Shown here piece by piece: positions 1-7,300 of a DNA stretch of 7,420 nucleotides; the stretch's first letter is position 1; every line of letters begins with the position of its first letter. The stretch is from the NCBI GenBank assembly GCA_002392265.1, contig DGGP01000109.1:1-7420 (forward strand), in the 5' to 3' direction. The notes under the pieces were generated by a model, which was not told the origin of the DNA, did no database searches, and worked only from the letters and a program-made list of their open reading frames with translations. This DNA comes from Firmicutes bacterium UBA3871. GTDB lineage: Bacteria; Bacillota; Clostridia; Peptostreptococcales; Anaerovoracaceae. Made by a program: the position numbers and the translations under genes.

Positions 1-1393
1 GTGAGAATCTGATATGAACGTCACCATACTGACCTGCGCCGCCGGACTGCTTTTTGTGCTTGCCCTGTACGTCTGACTGGCCCTTGATGGTTTCGCGATA
101 AGCAATCTTCTGAGGAACGATTTCAACTGTTACACCATACTTGTCCTTTAACTTTGCAAGTACGATACCGAGCTGGATTTCGCCCTGGCCGCCGATGAGA
201 ATCTGGCGGGTTTCAGGATTCTGCTCGAGACGGAATGACGGGTCTTCTTCCATAATCTTTCTGAGACCGGAAGTCATCTTTTCGTCGCCGCCCTTTTCCT
301 TTGCTTCGATAGCCTGGAAGAGTGTTGGCTGAGGGAATGCAATCTTTGGCAACTTTACAGGGTTAGCCTTTTCAGCGAGAGTGTCGCCTGTCTTGGTTAC
401 CTGGAGCTTGCCCAGTGCAACGATATCACCTGCGGATACGCTAGGTGCTTCGCCCTGAGTCTTTCCTCTGAGGAAGAATACAGAACCGAGCTTTTCAGGC
501 TTTTCTGCATCTGTGTTATATAATTCCATTGCAGGTGTAACCTTGCCTGAGATAACCTTTGCGAGGGAAATCTTTCCAAGGAATGCATCTGCCAATGTCT
601 TGAATACGAATACTACCGGCTTGCCGTTAGGATCTACCGCGATTTCTACTTCCTTTCCGTCGCATTCAGCCTTTACAGGACCGATTGCTGTAGGAGCAGG
701 TACGAGGTCGATGAACTGCTGAAGAACTTCCTTCACGCCATCACCTGTCATGGAGCAGCACCGGAAAATAGGAACGATGTCGCCCTGACCGATACCCTTT
801 GACAGGCCGCGGTTGAACTCTTCGTCTGTGAACTCGCCCTTGTCAAAGAAGATTTCCATCAGCTCTTCGTCAGTTTCTGCGATAGCTTCTGAAAGTGATT
901 CTCTGTCGTCGAGTGTAACAACGGAAGTACCAAACTTTGCCTTGAGGTCTTCGATAACCTTTTCAGCATTAACGTTTTCCTTATCTGTCTTTGTGAGAAC
1001 GAAGAACTTAGGTGTTCCTGCTGCCTTTGTAGCTTCCCAAGCCTTTTCCGTTCCTACCTGTATGCCGGCGGAAGCGTCTACTAATATGGCTGCTGCTTCT
1101 ACTGCGCGAAGTGCGGACTGCACTTCTCCGGCGAAGTCAAAGAAACCCGGAGTATCGAGGAAATTAAGCTTTACCTTGTTGAACTCAACCGGTACCAAAG
1201 TAGTGTTGATGGAGTATCCCTTTTCGATTTCCATCTTGTCGTAGTCGGATACTGTGTTGCCATCCTCTACCTTGCCTAATCTGCTGATTACCCCTGTCGC
1301 AAGGAGGGCTGCCTCAAGAAAAGTAGTCTTTCCGCAACCGCCGTGCCCGAGTAGTGCTATGTTTCTGATGTTTTCGCCTGTATAGCCTTTCAT
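1..1393 (-). CDS. Elongation factor G paralogue (FusA2-like translational GTPase), C-terminus cut by window edge
   Basis: The encoded GTPase resembles ribosomal translocase EF-G, which acts in the cytoplasm on the ribosome. From the ATG at 1393-1391, 464 codons are visible; EF-G proteins usually have about 670-700, so about one third is missing at the left edge. The P-loop GHGGCGKT is at residues 16-23, a switch I-like EIEKGYSI at 55-62, switch II DTPGFFDF at 80-87, and the G4 motif TKTD at 134-137. The G domain ends near 234, domain II covers about 258-340 and domain III about 354-432 (GQGEIQLG at 402-409). Domain IV begins with QSGGAGQYGDV at 449-459. The His normally found after DTPG in switch II is Phe84, and G4 has Thr instead of Asn. 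These features fit the secondary EF-G-like class rather than the main fusA product. A GGAGGG ribosome binding site lies 8 nt before the start, with a dedicated promoter further upstream. The family call is firm; the exact role in translation is inferred. Confidence 0.93.
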   Translation of the reverse strand, partial: MKGYTGENIRNIALLGHGGCGKTTFLEAALLATGVISRLGKVEDGNTVSDYDKMEIEKGYSINTTLVPVEFNKVKLNFLDTPGFFDFAGEVQSALRAVEAAAILVDASAGIQVGTEKAWEATKAAGTPKFFVLTKTDKENVNAEKVIEDLKAKFGTSVVTLDDRESLSEAIAETDEELMEIFFDKGEFTDEEFNRGLSKGIGQGDIVPIFRCCSMTGDGVKEVLQQFIDLVPAPTAIGPVKAECDGKEVEIAVDPNGKPVVFVFKTLADAFLGKISLAKVISGKVTPAMELYNTDAEKPEKLGSVFFLRGKTQGEAPSVSAGDIVALGKLQVTKTGDTLAEKANPVKLPKIAFPQPTLFQAIEAKEKGGDEKMTSGLRKIMEEDPSFRLEQNPETRQILIGGQGEIQLGIVLAKLKDKYGVTVEIVPQKIAYRETIKGQSDVQGKHKKQSGGAGQYGDVHIRFS

Positions 1394-1448
1394 TTATAAG
1401 ACCCTCCATTATTTTATTTTATCCGGGGGCATAGAGCCCACAGAAAAA

Positions 1449-1477
1449 ATTATATCATTATTTATACGCGTCCGCAA
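1449..1477 (-). promoter_or_regulatory. Extended -10 sigma-A promoter for the EF-G paralogue
   Basis: On the minus strand a consensus TATAAT (1454-1449) is preceded by TGA, giving the extended -10 form TGnTATAAT. A weak -35 TTGCGG lies at 1477-1472 with a 17-bp spacer. Transcription would start near 1442, giving a leader of about 50 nt. The promoter sits just beyond the stop codon of the EAL/HDOD gene, so the EF-G paralogue can be transcribed independently of the asnS operon. No strong terminator separates them, so read-through is also possible. Confidence 0.65.
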
Positions 1478-1486
1478 TAATTTGTT

Positions 1487-2701
1487 TTACCCCAGCAGCT
1501 GGTGATACCACTTTATTGCATCTATGTAAGCTTCGTATACATCGTCCATCTCGATATTCTCAAGGATAAAGATTCTCGAAATCTCCTGCCAGTTTGCAGC
1601 TTCGTATTCAACTACAAAGTGCAGAATCTTTGCGAACTTGCCCTTGTGGTCTATCAGGGCATCCTTTATATCCTTTGATACTTTAATCTTCCCAAGAGCG
1701 TCTGCCATCGGGCATTCGAGGATTAAATCGAGAACCGAGAACAGTCCGGTCAGGAAGAGCTCCTGAGAGCTCATGCCCATTTCGAATATTGTTGCAAGTC
1801 TTTCAGCAAACTTTGCGCGAAGCAGCGAAATACGCATAACCTCGCTCGGTCTGTCCGCACACAGCTCCTTTGTAACGACTGCGTTGATCCACTTCTTTAA
1901 TTCCGCCTGTCCCAGCATTGCCGCTGCGTGGCGAATGGAAGTAATCTCTGCGCCGGCTGTTGCACCGACCATCTTCAGAAAGCTCAGTGTAAGCGCTGTA
2001 TCGCGGCTGATTATGTCAGCAACGTCAGTCAGCTCAAAGTCGTCATCATTGACTACATTAAGCAGCTGGAGGTATGTCGCCTTCAGTGGCGCAACCTCTG
2101 TCTGACCCTTCGTAACAGGCACTCTGTAGAACGGGCCTTCGAACCAGAGGAATTCCTTGTCGCCCTTTATGGCATCAAAGTATTCCTGATTTGTAATATT
2201 TGTAACGCAAAGCTTTACATGCGGGTAAGCCTTTGTGAAGAAAATCTTTGCCTTTGTCACGTCAACATCGCCGCAATCGAGCATAATGTAGTCGATGAGC
2301 TTTATGATTGATGCGTGCTCAACATAGGATGCTACAGGCAGGTTTTTGAGTGCAAGTCTGTAACCCATGCTCTTTAACTCGATAAGTCTCTTAGCATATG
2401 ATTCATCGGCATTTATGTCCTCCAAAAGCAGAACAAGTCTGTCATGCGGAACATGGCAAATGCCCGGAATATCTGTGAAAATCGCAATTTTACTGATTGG
2501 AAGGAAAATATCCGTTCCCGGTGAAAGCGTCTCAACACCCATTTCGTTGAGTACCTCAACACCGTTGATTTTTGCCGCCATTGCGTGACGTTCAATGCCT
2601 GTCAGTGATGGATTCAACAGGTAATTGTCTTTCTGCGCGAGCAGAGAATATGCGCTCACCTTTAAATCTTTGTCAAACATTGGAACTAAGGAAACTAACA
2701 T
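1487..2701 (-). CDS. EAL/HDOD-domain signal transduction protein (YuxH-like), EAL domain catalytically degenerate
   Basis: This 404-residue protein has the layout of the YuxH-like family: an N-terminal EAL-type fold (about 1-200) followed by an HDOD domain (about 205-390). The start (VPMFDKDLKVSAYSLL, residues 6-21) aligns with the family's QPIFDKxLKVxAYELL, but the Glu of the EAL signature is Ser19. The usual DDF metal site appears as Lys119-Asn120-Leu121. Cyclic di-GMP hydrolysis is therefore very unlikely, and a sensing or scaffold role is inferred. The EAL domain closes with EGPFYRVP at 188-195. The HDOD part shows DTALTLSFLKMV (234-245) and SIRHAAAMLG (255-264). No membrane segment or signal peptide is seen, so it should be cytoplasmic. 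The ATG is preceded by AGGAGG (2714-2709) at 7 nt. The gene starts 30 bp after the asnS stop with no visible terminator, so co-transcription is likely. Its target is unknown. Confidence 0.9.
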   Translation of the reverse strand: MLVSLVPMFDKDLKVSAYSLLAQKDNYLLNPSLTGIERHAMAAKINGVEVLNEMGVETLSPGTDIFLPISKIAIFTDIPGICHVPHDRLVLLLEDINADESYAKRLIELKSMGYRLALKNLPVASYVEHASIIKLIDYIMLDCGDVDVTKAKIFFTKAYPHVKLCVTNITNQEYFDAIKGDKEFLWFEGPFYRVPVTKGQTEVAPLKATYLQLLNVVNDDDFELTDVADIISRDTALTLSFLKMVGATAGAEITSIRHAAAMLGQAELKKWINAVVTKELCADRPSEVMRISLLRAKFAERLATIFEMGMSSQELFLTGLFSVLDLILECPMADALGKIKVSKDIKDALIDHKGKFAKILHFVVEYEAANWQEISRIFILENIEMDDVYEAYIDAIKWYHQLLG

Positions 2702-2731
2702 GCCTTGTCCTCCTTTTCATAACATGTGATA

Positions 2732-4126
2732 CTAAAATTCTGCGTTCTTTGGTGTTCTAGGGAAAATCTGCACGTCACGGATGTTTGCCATTCCGGTAAC
2801 ATACATGATGATGCGTTCAAATCCGAGGCCGTAGCCCGAGTGATATACGCCGCCGTATCTGCGAAGGTCGAGATACCACCAGTAGTCTTCTTCTTTGAGG
2901 CCGAGCTCCTTCATTCTCTTTACGAGAACGTCGTAACGCTCTTCTCTCTGCGAGCCGCCAATGATTTCACCTACGCCCGGTACCAGCAGGTCGCAAGCCG
3001 CAACCGTCTTTCCGTCATCATTCATTCTCATATAGAATGCCTTTATGTCCTTTGGATAGTCTGTTACAAACAGCGGCTTTTTGAATATCTCCTCGGTAAG
3101 GTATCTTTCGTGCTCTGTCTGGAGATCGATTCCCCATTCAACCGGGTACTGGAATTCCTTGCCGCTCTTCTTTAAAAGCTCTACCGCTTCGGTATAGGTC
3201 ACTCTGCCAAAGTCGGCATTTACGATTGAGTTCAGTCTCTCAAGGAGCCCCTTGTCCACGAAACTGTTAAAGAACTCCATCTCTTCAGGGCAGTTTTCAA
3301 GGACATCGCGGATGATGTATTTAATCATTTCCTCGGCGATAACCATATTGTCCTCGAGGTCTGCAAATGCGATTTCAGGCTCAATCATCCAGAACTCGGA
3401 AGCATGGCGCGCCGTGTTTGAGTTTTCTGCGCGGAATGTCGGTCCGAATGTGTAGATGTTGCGGAAAGCCAGTGCCATAATTTCACCCTCGAGCTGGCCC
3501 GATACGGTGAGGCTGGTCTGCTTGCCGAAGAAGTCCTGGCTGTAATCGATTTCGCCGCTTTCAGTGCGAGGCGGATTGTTCAAATCGAGAGTTGTAACCT
3601 GGAACATCTCGCCTGCGCCCTCGCAGTCGGAGCCTGTAATCAGCGGAGTGTGTACATATACAAAGCCTCTGTCCTGGAAAAACCTGTGGATTGCATATGC
3701 TATCTGTGAGCGCACTCTGAATACCGCAGAGAATGTGTTGGTTCTCGGTCTGAGGTAAGCCTTTTCTCTGAGGAATTCGAGGGAGTGGCGTTTTTTCTGA
3801 AGCGGATAGTCGGCATCGCAGTCGGCGAGGATTTTGATTTCCTGTGCCTTTACTTCGAACGGCTGCTTTGCTTCCGGTGTCAGGACGAGCTTTCCGTGAA
3901 CCTCAAGTGCAGCGTAAATCGGTGCCTTTGCGATTTCGTCAAAATTATTGATGATGTCGGCCTCATAAACTATCTGAACGGACTTAAAAAATGTACCGTC
4001 ATTGAGTTCGATAAATCCGAATTTGTTAGAGTTTCGGTTGGTTCTGACCCAACCTCTGACAACAATATCCCGGTCTGCGTACTCATCGGTACATCTGAAT
4101 AGCTTTTTGATTTCTACATCTTTCAT
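2732..4126 (-). CDS. asnS: Asparaginyl-tRNA synthetase
   Basis: This class IIb enzyme charges tRNA-Asn with asparagine using ATP in the cytoplasm. The 464-residue length is typical of bacterial AsnRS. The N-terminal OB-fold anticodon-binding domain covers about 15-105 ([11 protein letters not shown] at 21-31, GFIELNDGT at 37-45). The catalytic core follows: motif 1 region [20 protein letters not shown] (154-173), motif 2 with [21 protein letters not shown] (starting at 231), and motif 3 [15 protein letters not shown] (431-445). The C-terminus [16 protein letters not shown] is highly characteristic. The GEMF sequence after motif 1 and the [14 protein letters not shown] form favour AsnRS over AspRS. 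The ATG at 4126-4124 has AAGGAGA (4142-4136) at 9 nt and fits the family N-terminus. It is the first gene of a likely two-gene operon with the EAL/HDOD gene. No frameshift or lost catalytic motif is apparent. Confidence 0.98.
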   Translation of the reverse strand: MKDVEIKKLFRCTDEYADRDIVVRGWVRTNRNSNKFGFIELNDGTFFKSVQIVYEADIINNFDEIAKAPIYAALEVHGKLVLTPEAKQPFEVKAQEIKILADCDADYPLQKKRHSLEFLREKAYLRPRTNTFSAVFRVRSQIAYAIHRFFQDRGFVYVHTPLITGSDCEGAGEMFQVTTLDLNNPPRTESGEIDYSQDFFGKQTSLTVSGQLEGEIMALAFRNIYTFGPTFRAENSNTARHASEFWMIEPEIAFADLEDNMVIAEEMIKYIIRDVLENCPEEMEFFNSFVDKGLLERLNSIVNADFGRVTYTEAVELLKKSGKEFQYPVEWGIDLQTEHERYLTEEIFKKPLFVTDYPKDIKAFYMRMNDDGKTVAACDLLVPGVGEIIGGSQREERYDVLVKRMKELGLKEEDYWWYLDLRRYGGVYHSGYGLGFERIIMYVTGMANIRDVQIFPRTPKNAEF

Positions 4127-4185
4127 TTTGATAAATCTCCTTGTATGTAAATTATATTATAGTATTCCACAATACATTCCATAAT

Positions 4186-4214
4186 ATTGTAACATCTCTG
4201 CGCTTTATTTGCAA
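4186..4214 (-). promoter_or_regulatory. Promoter for asnS and the downstream EAL/HDOD gene
   Basis: On the minus strand a -35 TTGCAA (4214-4209) and a -10 TACAAT (4191-4186) are separated by 17 bp. A TG one base before the -10 makes it an extended -10 element. The predicted leader is about 53 nt, too short for a T-box. A second possible -10 (TATAAT, twice overlapping, about 4161-4151) lies closer to the gene but has only a poor -35 partner, so it is a weaker alternative. Confidence 0.6.
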
Positions 4215-4249
4215 GGCAAAATGGGCTTTTCGGGTATTCGCTTTGGTAA

Positions 4250-4278
4250 TTGAAAAACACTTTGCGATTGTATATAAT
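4250..4278 (+). promoter_or_regulatory. Sigma-A promoter for topB
   Basis: The -35 TTGAAA (4250-4255, five of six consensus bases) and the -10 TATAAT (4273-4278, perfect consensus) are spaced by 17 bp. Transcription would start around 4285, leaving a leader of about 30 nt. The promoter is divergent from the asnS promoter; the two -35 boxes are about 35 bp apart, so the RNA polymerase footprints could compete. Confidence 0.75.
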
Positions 4279-4295
4279 TATTTTTATAAATCTCG

Positions 4296-4311
4296 AAAGG
4301 AAAAAACCTTT
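4296..4311 (+). promoter_or_regulatory. topB ribosome binding site inside a short inverted repeat
   Basis: The only Shine-Dalgarno-like sequence before topB is AAAGGA (4296-4301), about 13 nt from the ATG at 4315, which is longer than the usual 5-9 nt. AAAGG (4296-4300) can pair with CCTTT (4307-4311) across an A6 loop, which would hide the ribosome site. The stem is only 5 bp and AT-rich, so it is weak. No closer start codon in frame offers a better fit, and the conserved IIAEKP motif requires this start. Confidence 0.45.
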
Positions 4312-4314
4312 TTA

Positions 4315-7300
4315 ATGAAGCTGATCATTGCAGAAAAACCTATGCTCGCCAGGGCCATCGCCGCCGCAATCGAAGGCAGCAGCGTAAACAAGGACGGCTA
4401 TGCCGTAAAGGGCGAATACGCAATAGTTGCGGCCTTTGGTCACCTGCTGACTCTGAAGGAGCCCGAAGACTATGATGCGGAAGTATACGGCCGCTGGAGT
4501 CTCGAGGCTCTCCCTATCTTTTTTGAGGACTGGGGCAAAAAGCCGGGCGAAGGCAAAGAAGACAGACTTAATCTGATTGGCAGGCTCCTCGGCGAGGCCG
4601 AATGCGTCATCCACGCAGGCGACCCTGACGACGAAGGACAATACCTGATTGACGAGATTCTGCAATGGTTCAAATACAGCGGTCCTGTCTACCGGCTTTC
4701 TACAGGAGACACCACAGAGGCCGCACTTCGGAAAGCGCTCGCTAACCTGAAGGACAACAAAGAGTTCGAAAACTACGGTTGGTCCGCCCATGCGCGCTCT
4801 GTGGCGGACATCATGGTGGGCTACAACTTTTCGCGCTACTTTTCGCTGAAGAACCCCCACGTAAAAATGCTGACGGTTGGGCGCGTACAGACCCCTACGC
4901 TGGGGCTTGTCGTAACCAGAGACCTCGCCATCGAAGACCACACCAAGCAGCGCTACTTCATCATCGGTGCCGACCTGACCGTGCAAGCGGCAGACGGCAA
5001 AAGAAAAACCGTCCACACCGTGTTTGAGCCCGCAAAGGACGACCCGAATCTCGAAGATGGCCGCATCTGCGACGAAGACTACGCCGCAGAGACGGTCGAC
5101 GCGCTGAAGGGAAAGAGCTTTGACGGCGTGAAAGTCGAAATGAAGCAGCTTACGGAGCAGCCACCGCTGCCGTTTAACCTTGTAAAGCTGCAGACTTACT
5201 GCTCGGCAAAGTTTGGCTATGAGCCCGGGCAGGTTCTCGAAATCACCCAAAGTCTCAGAGACAAGCACAATGCCATCACATACAACCGTTCCGACTGCCA
5301 GTATCTGTCGGAGGAGCAGTTCAAAGAGTCGCCTGGCACCGTAAGACAGGTTATGGCAAATCTCTCAAATGACCCGGCGGGAAAGATTTTCGCCCGCCTT
5401 CCTATAGACACCGGCCTGCACAGCAAGGCATTTAACGACAAGTACATCTCGGCGCACACTGCGATAATCCCGCAAAACCGAAAGCTCGACATCACCCGGC
5501 TTACCGAGGAAGAGCGGAACGTATATCTCGCCATCGTCAAGTACTTTATGGCGCAGTTTCTACCACCGGCGCAGAAAGAACGCACCACGCTGGAGGCAGC
5601 GGTCGAGGGAGGAATGCTTCGCGCGGTTTCGACAAAAATCACAAGTGAGGGCTTCCTGAAGCTGATCAGACAGTCTGCAGGCGAGCAGGGCAGCGAGCAG
5701 GAGGAGGAAAATGAGCTCTCAAATATAGAGCCGGGGACTTACAGTGCGGCTTGCACAAAGGCGGGTGCAGAAGCTAAAGAGACAAAAGCGCCGCCCCGCT
5801 ACACAAAGGCTTCGCTGAACGAAGACATGACGCGAATCGCACGCTATGTGACAGATCCCCGCGCAAAGGAGCTGCTGCTCGCAAAAGATAGGGAAAAGAA
5901 AGGCGAAAACGGAAGCATAGGAACTTCCGCAACGCGTTCGACAATCATAGATAATCTCGAAGCGCGCGGTTTTATCGAGAGTCGCGGAAAGCAGATACGC
6001 TCAACGGTTCTGGGGCGTGAGCTCTATCGGATACTTCCGGAGGAGCTGAAAAAGCCTGACATGACAGGCTACTGGTGGGCGGTTCAGCAGGAAATTCAGG
6101 ATGGCGAAGTGCCTTGGACCGACCTGACAGACAGTGTCTTTGAGATGATTCAAAAGGTGCTTGGTACAGAATATCCAAAGGTGGATGCGTATCATGTGCC
6201 GGAAAGTATGAGGCGCGGCAAGCTGCTTCTCGGGGCTTGTCCACGCTGCGGCCGTGATGTCGTGGAGGGAACAAACGGCTTCGGATGCAGCGGCTACGCG
6301 GACGGTTGCAGGTTTGTCATCTGGAAGACCGCAAAATCCGGCATGATGAGCCATGTGGAGGTAACCGCCGATATGGTTCATAAATGGCTTTCGGGCGGCT
6401 TTGAGGATGCCGAAAGGACTGTTTTCGAGAAGTCGCAGGGGAGTGCCAAAGGCAGTGGGAGCAGCGATGTCGGTGAAGCCCAGATGTCGTTTAATGCCGT
6501 ACTCGAAGAGGCTTCGGAGGCTTCAAAGGGTGCAGGGGCCGAAAGGTCTTCGGTAATCCACCGTTCAAACGAAACGGTATTTATAAAGAGACTTTACTCG
6601 GAAAAGAGTCGGAAGACTTATCCGGGAAAGGTGTATTTGGTAGATGACGGGCCGGGTTCGCAGTACGGTGCTTCCTTTGGGCTTGAAGAAATAGTAAATG
6701 AGCCGCCAAAGGCTCTTGGCAAATGCCCTCGCTGCGGCTGCGATGTCGTTGAGGGAAAAAGCGGCTACGGATGCAGCGGTTATAAGGAAGGATGCAAGTT
6801 TGTCATCTGGAAAAAAGCAAAATCCGGTATGATGAGCAAGGCAAAGGTGACGCGAGGAGCAGTTAAAAAGCTGCTGCGGAGCGAATGGATTGCCGATGAG
6901 GCGGAGGGCGCACCTGAAGGCAGGCGGCGCACCGCGGACACCGTTCACATGCGCAGGCTCTATTCGTCCGCAAAGGATAAGATCTACAGCGGAGACGTCT
7001 TCCTCTATGATGACGGGCCGGGTTCGCAGTACGGTGCTTCCTTTGGGCTCGCAGGCATATCAAACGACGGCCCGGAGGTCCTGGGAAAATGTCCTCGCTG
7101 CGGGAAAGACGTGACTGAAACCAGACTCGCCTTTAGCTGCAGCGGCTTTAGAGACGGCTGCAAGTTTGCAATCTGGAAAAACTCCAAGATGAAGCTGCTC
7201 GCAAATGTTACCTTTACCAAAACCGATGCGAAGAAATTTCTGGCGGGAAAGGCCGTCACAAAAAGCAAGCTCGTCGATAAAAAGGGCAATATCTTCAAGG

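Noticed and set aside
813..1244. Plus-strand open frame of 143 codons, Ser-rich
   Set aside because: It is antisense to the EF-G G domain, whose P-loop and switch II are clear in the other frame. Its Ser richness mirrors the Glu/Lys codons of EF-G.
1427..1439. Small hairpin GGGC-TCTAT-GCCC in the EF-G leader
   Set aside because: Four base pairs with no T-run in either direction; too weak for a terminator or riboswitch.
1445..1486. Possible terminator after the EAL/HDOD gene (TTATT...AATAA followed by a T6 run)
   Set aside because: The stem is AT-only and the T-run is separated from it by about 7 nt and overlaps the promoter's -10 region, so the promoter explains the sequence better.
2726..3175. 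Plus-strand open frame of 149 codons
   Set aside because: It lies opposite the asnS catalytic domain, which carries motif 3 and the conserved C-terminus. It has no recognisable protein features.
4312..5268. Open frame of 318 codons on the minus strand, antisense to the topB start
   Set aside because: It overlaps the conserved TOPRIM and catalytic core of topB, has no recognisable domain, and its composition follows from the GC-rich codon use of topB on the other strand.
5972..6381. Two overlapping minus-strand open frames with His/Arg-rich translations
   Set aside because: Both are shadows of the topB core and first cysteine repeat, with no ribosome site or family resemblance.
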